Below are positions 25,273 through 32,992 of a stretch of DNA of 64,000 nucleotides, in pieces (position 1 is the first letter of the stretch; each line of letters begins with the position of its first letter). This DNA is from an uncultured Prevotella sp. (GTDB lineage Bacteria > Bacteroidota > Bacteroidia > Bacteroidales > Bacteroidaceae): assembly GCA_900771975.1 (NCBI GenBank), contig CAAGPV010000014.1:30512-94511 (forward strand), read 5' to 3'. The translations under genes and the position numbers were made by a program. Below the pieces are notes generated by a model. It was not told the DNA's origin. It worked only from the letters and a program-made list of their open reading frames with translations, and searched no databases.

Positions 25273-26604
25273 CCTTATTCCTCTCCATATTCTCCTTGAA
25301 CAACCGTTGAAACTCATTGCCTAATGCAGCCACCCCCTTTTCCGTGAATACGGAATAAGACAACTCCACTTTCTGCTTTGCCGAGTAAAGGGCGAGCTGA
25401 AGACTTGTAGATGTCCTTTTCCAACCATCGGCTGCTTGCATCCACAACGTGAGCCACGTCTTTAGGAACATCGCTGCCTCGTGAGTCGGTGGCAGGTCGA
25501 ACTGCACGAAGAGGGCGTTGTCGGAGTCATTAGCCTTGAGAAACTTTCTCACGGCATCGTCTTTGAGGAAATAGCGGTCGGCTACCTCTTCTTCCAACAC
25601 GTCCTCCAGTCGAGTACGCAGCTCGAATGGTTCGGGAAACTGATAGTCGAAGGCTACGTCACGGCGCATGGAGAGGCAGAACACACGGTCGCGGTTCTGT
25701 GGCACACCATAGTTCTTGGCGTTGAGTCGCGCCCAACGGTTCACATAGCCGAGCGACGAGAGTTTTCGAGCCACTTCTGGAAGTCGGGCATGAACTTCTG
25801 ACTTACGAGTGCCGCCACGTTCTCCTGCAAGAGATACTTCGGGCGAAGCACCTCCACGGCATCCGCCACACGCCAAAGCAGTGCGCTTCGGGTGCCGCTG
25901 CCATCCTGCAAGCCCATCTGCTTGCCAGCCTGACTGATGTCCTGACAGGGCGAGGAATAGGTGAAGAGGTCCACTTCGCGGCCTTGGAGCGAGTCTTTCA
26001 CCTCGTGCCAGTCAATCTTGGTGATGTCGCCCAGGGCGCAGTCAGCAAACTGAGGGAAGACGAGGTTGTGCATCTGACAGGCGTATTTGTCGATGTCGCT
26101 CCATCCCTTGCACGTCCATCGGAAGTCGGGATGCCACTCGCGTAGCACATCGGCTGCCATGAGCTGCGAGTCGTAGCCGGAGAACGTGGTGAGGAATATC
26201 TTCTCCTCGTTCTTGTCGGCTGCGGTGGGCGGAAGGTCGGGTAATGTGTCTTCGAGGTCGTCGAAGAGTGAGAGCTGCTCGCCAGGGCGAGGCTTGGGCG
26301 GTGCGGGGTAGAAAAGATTTTGATACAGATATGCTAAAACATCTATACAAATACTGTTTCCAGCTTGCTTGTACTGCTGTGAGGCAGATATAGCCATGTC
26401 TTCGGGTTTGCCCTTGCCCTTCCAGTCGGGCAGACGTTCGGCTGCCTGGGCATTGCTGCTCTGCATCGTGCCGATTACGTTGTCGCGAACACCCATCAAG
26501 CGGAAACACTCCTTTGGCGTGAGCTTGCGGATGGCATAGCTCTTGATGGTGCGGTCGGTGAAATTGAGTTTTGTGATCATATTGTTGCTGTTATTGGTAT
26601 TCAA
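25262..26604 (-). CDS. circularly permuted C5 cytosine methyltransferase, frameshifted
   Basis: The motif order is permuted. Motif IX (AIRKLTPKECFRLMGV, about residue 24) and motif X (QQYKQAGNSICIDVLAYLY, about 76) come first. They are followed by motif I (FLTTFSGYDSQLMAADVL, about 140), catalytic motif IV (YSSPCQDISQ) and motif VI (LLQENVAAL). The frame then breaks near 25763 in a short A run (CGAAAACTC). One extra A rejoins it to LSSLGYVNRWARL and motif VIII (PQNRDRVFCLS). GEQLSLFDDL near residue 113 matches the clamp-binding consensus. Permuted C5 enzymes such as M.BssHII are known. Confidence 0.82.
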
Positions 26605-26731
26605 TCATTACGCCTGTCCTCGGAAAGTGGGCAAGTGACATCAAATGCTCAATGCAAAGTCGCTCGTATCGTGTATTCAGTGTTACTGCTATTCCTCCCA
26701 TACAGACATTTAAGGGTTTGATGTCAATCAT
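26591..26731 (-). CDS. mini-gene upstream 2, methyltransferase-segment-like, 46 aa
   Basis: The product has CMGGIAVTLNTRYERL and ends LAHFPRTGVMIEYQ. Its stop overlaps the methyltransferase start by 14 bases, so it directly precedes motif IX in the transcript. That is the position the segment would have in an unpermuted enzyme. It overlaps the previous mini-gene by 8 bases. Confidence 0.66.
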   Translation of the reverse strand: MIDIKPLNVCMGGIAVTLNTRYERLCIEHLMSLAHFPRTGVMIEYQ

Positions 26732-26855
26732 ATTCTTCAATCAGAAATACATTTTGCGACCACGAGTTGATTGTTACGGTCGGGCAAACGTCTGTGCCTA
26801 ATTTGCCTCCATCGTTATTGCCACGAGGATATTGGTAAAAGTCAATATTAGTCAT
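26724..26855 (-). CDS. mini-gene upstream 1, methyltransferase-segment-like, 43 aa
   Basis: The product has YQYPRGNNDGGKLGTDVC, then PTVTINSWSQNVFLIEEYD. It starts one base after the stop of the 97-aa gene and ends in the overlapping ATGATTGA. The C-P-T-V-T-I-N core and EYD end identify it as a family member. Confidence 0.62.
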   Translation of the reverse strand: MTNIDFYQYPRGNNDGGKLGTDVCPTVTINSWSQNVFLIEEYD

Positions 26856-26856
26856 A

Positions 26857-27150
26857 TCAATCCTTCTCAACCTCCAATTCCCAAGTATTTTCGTAGTGAG
26901 AAAAAAAGACGTTATAAGGACACTTGCAACGATCGATGGCTACCTGCATTTTATCCAACATGTCTCTTGTATAGAAACATCTCCTCATAAGGTAAGCCAA
27001 AGCCTTGAATTGGTCTTCGGTAAGAAATACGTCTTGCTCTCCACAGGTGATGCCTACGTTGTCGGTAATGGTAGAGTAGAAGAGTTTTACGTCTTCATCC
27101 TTTCCTGTGTCCTCGTTCTTTACGATTATCTTTTCTGTATTGTAACTCAT
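26857..27150 (-). CDS. hypothetical protein, 97 aa
   Basis: A 97-aa acidic protein starting MSYNTEKIIVKNEDTGKDED. It has a helical centre (TEDQFKALAYLMRRCFYTRD) and three cysteines in the second half (CKCPYNVFF). It leads into the methyltransferase mini-gene array with one base between stop and next start. Its leader carries one copy of a 64-bp duplicated hairpin sequence. The family is unknown. Confidence 0.72.
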   Translation of the reverse strand: MSYNTEKIIVKNEDTGKDEDVKLFYSTITDNVGITCGEQDVFLTEDQFKALAYLMRRCFYTRDMLDKMQVAIDRCKCPYNVFFSHYENTWELEVEKD

Positions 27151-27155
27151 ATTTC

Positions 27156-27219
27156 ATTTCTCCTTTTATTTATAATTCAACAAACACGCAGATTCCGCCA
27201 CTTGCAGCGGTCAGTGCGT
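27156..27219 (-). repeat. 64-bp duplicated leader element, copy 1
   Basis: An exact 64-bp copy of 27612-27675, placed immediately upstream of the 97-aa gene. Read on the minus strand it forms ACGCA...TGCGT around CCGC-TGCAAGTG-GCGG, then an A/T-rich leader ending in GGAGAAAT. This looks like a shared 5' leader with a hairpin, or a processing or attenuation site. Confidence 0.7.
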
Positions 27220-27234
27220 AAATGTTCTATAAGC

Positions 27235-27606
27235 CTATTCAGTTACTCTCTTTACTGTATTCAGATTATACAAGGACAAATCTAAAACGTGTTTGAACTC
27301 ATACGATACGACATCTTCATAATGCGTTACTTCACCATCGGTCATTATTACGTTGATGTAATCTTTATTTACAGACGAAACAACCTGCTTGACATACGAG
27401 GCTCTGTGCAAATCGCATCCACCACCTTTGGTAAACACACACAAGAAATACCCATCACAATTCTGATAGTCTATTTCTCTATCATTTTTTATCTCTTTCT
27501 TTAGCTTTCGCTCTGTCCTCCAAATGTAAGCCATAAACAAAATTGTTACGACAAACGTAAACAACATTGATGCGAGCCAGAGCCGCCAATCATTCGTTAT
27601 AATCAT
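27235..27606 (-). CDS. single-pass membrane protein, 123 aa
   Basis: One N-terminal membrane segment (LWLASMLFTFVVTILFMAYIW, residues 8-28 region) is followed by a basic stretch and a cytoplasmic-looking domain with GYFLCVFTKGGGCDLHRA. The end, LYNLNTVKRVTE, is shared with a remnant at 22590-22685. The function is unknown. The upstream leader is the second copy of the 64-bp duplicated element. Confidence 0.7.
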   Translation of the reverse strand: MIITNDWRLWLASMLFTFVVTILFMAYIWRTERKLKKEIKNDREIDYQNCDGYFLCVFTKGGGCDLHRASYVKQVVSSVNKDYINVIMTDGEVTHYEDVVSYEFKHVLDLSLYNLNTVKRVTE

Positions 27607-27611
27607 AATGT

Positions 27612-27675
27612 ATTTCTCCTTTTATTTATAATTCAACAAACACGCAGATTCCGCCACTTGCAGCGGTCAGTGCGT
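27612..27675 (-). repeat. 64-bp duplicated leader element, copy 2
   Basis: Identical over 64 bp to 27156-27219 and placed the same way, just before the start of the 123-aa membrane protein. The two copies are 456 bp apart, so the intervening gene could be lost or duplicated by recombination between them. Confidence 0.7.
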
Positions 27676-27710
27676 TTACGAGTTTACCCCACCGACTGTG
27701 CGGCTGCGCC

Positions 27711-27923
27711 TTAGAGCCGAAGACGGATAACTGAGGTCAGCGGCTCCTGGGCAGGGGCAGTCGGTGTAGCCCAGTTCGGTGGCTCGAAGGGCGGGCGAGA
27801 ACTCTCGTATCTGTCAAGCAGCACCTTGTTTCTTGCTTTCATAGTCTTTATAAATTCGTTTATGTTGTTAATGTCTTCGCATCGAGGAAAAATCTTTGTT
27901 TCACCAATATGCTCTCTGGGCAA
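27711..27923 (-). CDS. small hypothetical protein, 70 aa
   Basis: A 70-aa frame with a proline-rich C-terminal half (SSRPPFEPPNWATPTAPAQE). It could start at internal ATG 27839 (MKARNKVLLDRY), which has an A/T-rich TATAAAG leader. The longer frame overlaps the previous gene by 23 bases. No function is assigned. Confidence 0.5.
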   Translation of the reverse strand: MPREHIGETKIFPRCEDINNINEFIKTMKARNKVLLDRYESSRPPFEPPNWATPTAPAQEPLTSVIRLRL

Positions 27924-28122
27924 AATACTCTTTTAAGGATAGATAACTACGCTTGTGAAAACGCCTTTTCATCTGACTTGGATTTTCGTGTCTATGCTGA
28001 CGTTTTCTTGCCAAACGAATACTTGCACCAATGACACAATATCCTCCATTCACTTTCACTAAATTTTCCGAATCAAACGAAATTGTGTACTCGTAAGTAC
28101 GTTCTTTTATATTTGCTGCCAT
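27901..28122 (-). CDS. small basic hypothetical protein, 73 aa
   Basis: A 73-aa protein with a beta-rich start (TYEYTISFDSENLVKVNGGY) and a very basic second half (RLARKRQHRHENPSQMKRRF). It lies 3 bp after the YopX-like gene. It could bind nucleic acid, but no family is recognised. Confidence 0.55.
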   Translation of the reverse strand: MAANIKERTYEYTISFDSENLVKVNGGYCVIGASIRLARKRQHRHENPSQMKRRFHKRSYLSLKEYFAQRAYW

Positions 28123-28125
28123 ACG

Positions 28126-28593
28126 CTATTCATCTTTGAGGTTCAACTTCTCCTGCCATTCTGGGTCGTGTATATCACCGACAATCTCAAAGTCCTCAAG
28201 TTTCTGTTGCGTAATTCCGTCAGAGATGCCATCAGAGATGCCACGCACAGCGGATTTCGGGTTTTTGACACAGGTGAGCAGAAACATCGCCTCTTCATCA
28301 CTCCACCCTATAATGCCAAAGTAATTGTCACGCGCACCATCCTCCATGCAACTGAATGGGTATTCGTCCGAGCGAAGAATATCGCCCTCATAAATCTCCT
28401 TGCCGTTCTTGTCGAGGAAGCCGGTGAACTGGCAGACGGTTCCAGGGTCAACCTTGTAGGGGATGTTTCTATTCAACATGCTTTCCTTTTGTCTATCCTC
28501 GATAATGTATGTGTTACCATTCTCCTTGTAGAAGAATCCGCAAGTCCATTCTTGATTATCAAGGCATTTAGCCTTAAAATTAATTGTTCTCAT
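28126..28593 (-). CDS. YopX-family protein
   Basis: The 155-aa product has the YopX family pattern. It opens RTINFKAKCLDNQEW, has the middle block TVCQFTGFLDKNGKEIYEGD (about residues 52-71) and ends IVGDIHDPEWQEK. YopX proteins are common in phages of Firmicutes and Bacteroidetes and have no established activity. An imperfect internal duplication, GISDGISDGI, lies near residue 122. A close paralogue is encoded at 32993-33460. Confidence 0.85.
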   Translation of the reverse strand: MRTINFKAKCLDNQEWTCGFFYKENGNTYIIEDRQKESMLNRNIPYKVDPGTVCQFTGFLDKNGKEIYEGDILRSDEYPFSCMEDGARDNYFGIIGWSDEEAMFLLTCVKNPKSAVRGISDGISDGITQQKLEDFEIVGDIHDPEWQEKLNLKDE

Positions 28594-28628
28594 TGTTCTC
28601 TATATTTTCGTTAATACGTTATCGCTTG

Positions 28629-29012
28629 CTATGATTTAAGAAGATTGAAGAAATCCTGCATTTCCTCGTCACATTCGGGTGACAGAAGTGTGCGTACCTT
28701 CATGCCGTTGTTGTCGATAAGAGGTTTGGCTAACGGCAGGATTGCGTGCGGCTCTTTGTGCCACTCTATAACTATTCCGTCGTTGTATATTGTAGGATTG
28801 TCATCAGAACCATACTTTAGCAAAGAGATAAGTTTTTGCTGCATACAATACTTCAAATCAGACCATGACTTGCTACTTCCCAAATAGCCATTCACGACAT
28901 ATCCTCCGGCACAATACTGAAAGGAGACACCATCGAGCCGATGAGAGTAGAGCGTGATGCCGGCTTGGGCGCAATAATACCTTAATGTCGCCATTGTTGC
29001 ATATCTTCCCAT
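28629..29012 (-). CDS. hypothetical protein, 127 aa
   Basis: A 127-aa soluble protein with tyrosine-rich segments (LRYYCAQAGITLYSHRLDG) and a helical C-terminus ending DFFNLLKS. It is flanked by the YopX-like and RtcB genes on the same strand and has a TATAGA leader. It is not recognised. Confidence 0.68.
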   Translation of the reverse strand: MGRYATMATLRYYCAQAGITLYSHRLDGVSFQYCAGGYVVNGYLGSSKSWSDLKYCMQQKLISLLKYGSDDNPTIYNDGIVIEWHKEPHAILPLAKPLIDNNGMKVRTLLSPECDEEMQDFFNLLKS

Positions 29013-29059
29013 GATTCTCTATATTTTTGTTAATACTTACGATAATGCAGTATATTTTT

Positions 29060-30238
29060 TTACTCTTTCGCTTTGAAGTTGTATATAGGTTTGATGCACT
29101 TTTTAATTTCCACAGTGTCGGCTATAAGCGATTCAATTTCTTCAGCCGACTTATACGCCATTGGAGCTTCGTCGATGGTGGACTCGCATACCGATGTGGA
29201 GTAGATGCCGTGCATCTGCTGGCGGTATTCCTCCATGCTGAGCTGCTTCTTGGCAGCCGAGCGCGACATCAGTCTGCCTGCACCGTGCGGAGTCGACTGA
29301 AGCCAGTCGTCGTTGCCCTTGCCGCGACATATCAACGAACCGTCGCGCATGTTCAGAGGAATGATAAGCTGTTCGCCCTTTTCGGCACTCACAGCTCCTT
29401 TTCGGATGATGCCTGAGTGTATGTCGAAATAGTTATGCCTGGTGGTAAAGAAATCCACGAACGATAATTGAAGCCCACGGATTATAGGTATTGCTATATT
29501 CCATCTGTTGTCATCGGCAAAACACTGACAGACGTTCGCTGCGAAATTATAGTCATCGAGGTCTTCTCCCTCAAGATAGGCGAGATCGGGAGACACGGTG
29601 CCAAAACGACGCAACGTATTGTTAATCTCCCTCTCTAAGCCGTACTTCTTTAAGTCTTCGATGATGCGCTGGCGCTCCTCGTTTCGATTCACATTCTTCT
29701 TGGCTAAGTGTTCGAAAAAGTTGCACACCTTAACTCCGAGATTGCGACTGCCCGAATGTATCACAAGATACTTACAGCCCTGCTCGTCCTCGTCCAGCTC
29801 GATGAAGTGATTGCCGCCACCGAGGGTGCCAAGCGAGCGTCCGATATAGTCGGGGTCGAAGCAACCTTGTGTCCTTTCGTGCAAATCGAGCAAAAGTGCT
29901 GACGTAAGTGGACTCCAATCTTTTAGCTTGGACTTTTCGTGAACGTCAAATCCGCTCGGCACCGACTCATTGATGATTCGGTCGAGAAGCGAAAGGTTTA
30001 TATCCTTCTCTGCGAACTTGAATACCAACATACCACAGCCTATATCCACGCCTACGGTATTAGGTACAACCTTGCCGGCAGTCTGAATTACCGTACCTAT
30101 TGTGCATCCCTTACCCGCATGACAGTCGGGCATAATGCGAATCTTTCAGTCGCGGTAGGCTGCGCTCTCTGCCATCTGCCTTACTTGCTCCTTGGCTTCA
30201 GGCTCGATGGTCTTAGCAAAAATCTTTAAGTCACTCAT
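29060..30238 (-). CDS. rtcB: RtcB RNA ligase with an in-frame TGA codon
   Basis: RtcB joins 2',3'-cyclic phosphate and 5'-OH RNA ends using GTP and Mn2+. The conserved blocks are present: MPDCHAGKGC, GVDIGCGM, GGGNHFIEL, HSGSRNLG and HGAGRLMSR (the last holds the guanylylated histidine region). The N-terminal 30 codons from ATG 30238 are followed by TGA at 30146-30148, and the frame then continues KIRIMPDCHAG. Relatives have a sense codon there. Translation could read through or restart at ATG 30133, which would remove the N-terminus. Phage RtcB may repair tRNAs cut by host defences. Confidence 0.88.
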
Positions 30239-30396
30239 TTTTGTTCTATAAATCCGTTAATAAAGAAATGAAATATTGTTTTTGTTTGTCACCAGACGAA
30301 ACAACTGAAAACGATGTTAGTTTCATTCGTATCATTCAGTGATATGTGCAAAGATAGGTGTCGTCGGCGATATGGTGCGGACATGCTCTGCGTGCA
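30239..30396 (-). promoter_or_regulatory. promoter region of the rtcB block
   Basis: The minus strand has TATCTTTG (30349-30356), a Bacteroidetes minus-7 box, about 110 bp before the RtcB start. No clear TTTG lies 19-20 bp upstream of it. Between box and gene there is an inverted repeat TATCA-CTGAA-TGATA, a possible operator. Confidence 0.5.
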
Positions 30397-30795
30397 TCAC
30401 CGCGCGTTCATCTCATCCCACTTCTCACGAAACCTTTCTGGCATCGCATCGCTATGGTCGTAATCCTTCGCCTTGAAACACACACACCGTGCTGGAGCCA
30501 TATAGTCCTTGAACAGGGCGCAGAAATGTCCATCGGGTGTCGGGTTATTGTACTGGCACTCGCGACAGGCACACGTCTTTTTGCCCACTGGCGGCTTCCG
30601 TCGTTTCCGGAAATTAACACAAGCCTGTTTCTCACGCTGGACACTCATCGCGACTGCCCCATTCTTCCACGGCTTGCAGTACCCGGTATTGTACCGCCCT
30701 ACCATCCACTCCGGCACCACGGCACTATGCGCAGGCACATACAGATAACACTCGCCGCAGACATGGCCGCAATAGTTAGTCTTTTTTCTGCTCAT
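30397..30795 (-). CDS. cysteine-rich putative zinc-binding protein, 132 aa
   Basis: The protein contains about eleven cysteines, mostly paired or spaced for metal binding: CGHVCGECYLYV near the N-terminus, KKTCACRECQYN in the middle and CALFKDY plus RCVCFKAKDY later. It is basic overall. It resembles small phage zinc proteins of unknown role. Confidence 0.68.
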   Translation of the reverse strand: MSRKKTNYCGHVCGECYLYVPAHSAVVPEWMVGRYNTGYCKPWKNGAVAMSVQREKQACVNFRKRRKPPVGKKTCACRECQYNNPTPDGHFCALFKDYMAPARCVCFKAKDYDHSDAMPERFREKWDEMNAR

Positions 30796-30901
30796 AACCG
30801 TTCACATTTCTCAAAATACTGTTTAACACTATCGATGTCTCTTTTGGAATTTCGCCCCGGTGGGAATACACTCCATATTTCTTTTCGCTTTGCAGGAGCA
30901 T
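30776..30901 (-). CDS. small hypothetical protein, 41 aa
   Basis: A 41-codon frame (MLLQSEKKYGVYSHRGEIPK onward) starts one base after the stop of the membrane protein gene and overlaps the cysteine-rich gene by 20 bases. Gene-like packing and charged composition support it. Confidence 0.45.
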   Translation of the reverse strand: MLLQSEKKYGVYSHRGEIPKETSIVLNSILRNVNGYEQKKD

Positions 30902-30902
30902 C

Positions 30903-31127
30903 TTAGCTTTTTCTGCGATACTTACCTTTGCCCATAGGCCAAAGCATAAATACGCAGAATGCCACGGCTAACAACGCGAACAACAAAAGTGGCAACAAAA
31001 TGGGCATGGTAATCCACCACCACGACCACTGCACTACGCCAGTGAGTTTGAGCGTAAGCAGCAGGTAGAACGGAATGCCACCAAGGAGGTAGAACTTTAC
31101 GGGGTTTACAGGTTTTAATTTTTGCAT
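30903..31127 (-). CDS. small membrane protein, 74 aa
   Basis: Two hydrophobic segments (PFYLLLTLKLTGVVQW and MPILLPLLLFALLAVAFCVFML) are flanked by lysine-rich ends (MQKLKPVNPVKF, KGKYRRKS). The function is unknown. An inner-membrane location with both ends inside is likely. Confidence 0.68.
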   Translation of the reverse strand: MQKLKPVNPVKFYLLGGIPFYLLLTLKLTGVVQWSWWWITMPILLPLLLFALLAVAFCVFMLWPMGKGKYRRKS

Positions 31128-31169
31128 AAGAGAAGGTGTTATTTTAAAATTAGTGTTGTGTGAGGTTGA

Positions 31170-32000
31170 TTATTGTTTTTCTTTGTCGTAGTCGTAAGCG
31201 CAAAGGACATGTTTTGAGTTATAAAAATCGTTTTTCAAAAAATGCGCACAATTTACACATGACAAACCGCCTACTTCCACACCAGGGTTGTGCGGGCAGT
31301 CATACCCAATGCTCACAAAGTCGGCATGTATAAAACGTCTATAATGGCGGAATACAAAGCGGAGTCGATTTTTGTGTTCTTTGACTTTCTCATCAGCTTC
31401 TACGCGTTTTTCTTCGGATTCCTTGCAGTTAGCGTTCGCAGTATTGAGTTGTTTGCGTAACATATAATTGTTGTCTTGCAACTGCTCGAGTCTATCTCCT
31501 ACTTTCGGCAATTCGGCAAGCAGCGCATCGTTCTTATAGAACAACACCGTATGTTTCTTTAGCAACTCGCTGTATTTTTGCTCGAGTGCTTCATGTTCTT
31601 CATCCTTTTTCTGCAACTCATCTTTTGCGGCATCGAACTGTTTCTGCATATCATCTGTGAGTTTCTTGATGCGTTCAGCAAGTGCATTGTACTTTTTCGG
31701 GTCGCCAATGATGGATGCAAGCGCAGTAATGCGGTTGCTTTCGGCATCGGTGTGTGTGCCGTTGAATGCCGCGAGTTTGCTATCCATATATTGGCGTTGC
31801 TCTTCGGTGGCAAGTTCAAACTCATACACTGAGCAAAATGCTATGGGTTTAGGTTCTTGAAATATGCAGAACACATCATTCAGTTTGCAGTTCGCTGACT
31901 GCATAATTTGGCGATCGGATGTAACTTCGACTACCTTAAAGAGTATTTTGTCTTCGGTGCGAACTATCACGTCACCTGGTTTAATGTCTTCGATTTTCAT
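31170..32000 (-). CDS. coiled-coil protein with N-terminal domain and C-terminal cysteine motif, 276 aa
   Basis: The N-terminal part (KIEDIKPGDVIVRTEDKIL) matches the start of the 161-aa protein at 22906. Residues 95-215 form a long coiled coil. The end (IGYDCPHNPGVEVGG, LSCVNCAHFLKND) matches the cysteine-rich end of the 187-aa protein at 23416. It thus appears to be the fused form of those two genes. Function unknown. Confidence 0.75.
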   Translation of the reverse strand: MKIEDIKPGDVIVRTEDKILFKVVEVTSDRQIMQSANCKLNDVFCIFQEPKPIAFCSVYEFELATEEQRQYMDSKLAAFNGTHTDAESNRITALASIIGDPKKYNALAERIKKLTDDMQKQFDAAKDELQKKDEEHEALEQKYSELLKKHTVLFYKNDALLAELPKVGDRLEQLQDNNYMLRKQLNTANANCKESEEKRVEADEKVKEHKNRLRFVFRHYRRFIHADFVSIGYDCPHNPGVEVGGLSCVNCAHFLKNDFYNSKHVLCAYDYDKEKQ

Positions 32001-32025
32001 TGTGATTATGTTTAGTGTTATTGGT

Positions 32026-32484
32026 TTACGTTAAATTCAACAATTCATTCAAAAGTTTTACGTTCTCCCTAAAATCATAGCGAACAAAACGATTGTGTTC
32101 CCAATCTACAGGACTATGCATTATAAGAGCTTCACTGTCTGAAACAAAGCGCATTACTTCTAAGTAATAATCATCTCGCGTTTTGTCCGACGACGACAAA
32201 GTGCAGCGCTCGCTCTGAAACACCAAATTTTCGGCAGGCTCGGCATCCGTTGCCAGAGTTTTTACAATAAGCATCACTTCGAGCTTTGCCTTCGTGCCTT
32301 TAACCAGCATGAGTACCCTAAGTATGCCATAGCCTATAGGTTTGCCAAATACCACTACTGTCTTTGCCATGCCAACACAGCGGTATCCCAAATTATGCAA
32401 GGCTTTAGTAATAAGGCATTTATTTTCTTCCATAATCGTTTTCTGTTTTTTTGTTCTTGTCATTGTTTTTTGTTGTTTAAGCAT
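32026..32484 (-). CDS. hypothetical protein, 152 aa
   Basis: A soluble protein whose first 17 residues are extremely basic (KTMTRTKKQKT). A later ATG (MEENKCLITKAL, about 32433) may be the real start. The core contains alternating hydrophobic strands (VVVFGKPIGYGILRVLMLV, KLEVMLIVKTLA). It overlaps the upstream gene by one base. Not recognised. Confidence 0.65.
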   Translation of the reverse strand: MLKQQKTMTRTKKQKTIMEENKCLITKALHNLGYRCVGMAKTVVVFGKPIGYGILRVLMLVKGTKAKLEVMLIVKTLATDAEPAENLVFQSERCTLSSSDKTRDDYYLEVMRFVSDSEALIMHSPVDWEHNRFVRYDFRENVKLLNELLNLT

Positions 32485-32915
32485 TAGGATTGTTCGTCGT
32501 CGTTGTGTGCTTCGTTATCAGAATCTATGATACCGCCTTCGGAAAAAGCTTCTCCCAATTCTACTTTCCTCCTTTCGATGGCTTGTTTGAAATAGTGTAT
32601 AAACAACTTGTCCTTTGCAAGTTCTGAAAGGTCTTCGTCGTCCTTCAACTTTTGGTAAGTGGATTCGCTCTGCATGAATCTGTCGATGATATCGGCCGCC
32701 TTTTTTATTGCACAAGCTGATATAGAGCTGTCGATCGTTGATAGGAGCAGCATCATGATCATGTCTCGCATGGAGCAATGGATCAATGTCTCTAATTGTT
32801 CTCCGTTGTTTGCTAAGAGCATGTAGTCACGATGTGATTCGTCGGCTTCCACCCATTTTTTTAAGTCGTCGATAATCCTTTCAAACAATTCGTCTTTACA
32901 TTTTTTTGTTTCCAT
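32484..32915 (-). CDS. hypothetical acidic helical protein, 143 aa
   Basis: The protein is largely helical (DELFERIIDDLKKWVEADES, DMIMMLLLSTIDSSISACA) with an acidic C-terminus SDNEAHNDDEQS. It is translationally coupled to the 152-aa gene through a one-base overlap. No family recognised. Confidence 0.65.
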   Translation of the reverse strand: METKKCKDELFERIIDDLKKWVEADESHRDYMLLANNGEQLETLIHCSMRDMIMMLLLSTIDSSISACAIKKAADIIDRFMQSESTYQKLKDDEDLSELAKDKLFIHYFKQAIERRKVELGEAFSEGGIIDSDNEAHNDDEQS

Positions 32916-32992
32916 TTTTTTATGTCATTGAGTGCTTTGAGTATGTTTCTTAAATATTGTTTGTGTTATTGTTCGTTGTATATCATCAAGTG

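Noticed and set aside
29060..30238. Use of an alternative genetic code (TGA as sense)
   Set aside because: Many well-supported genes in the window end at TGA, and only rtcB shows an internal TGA, so a local event is more likely.
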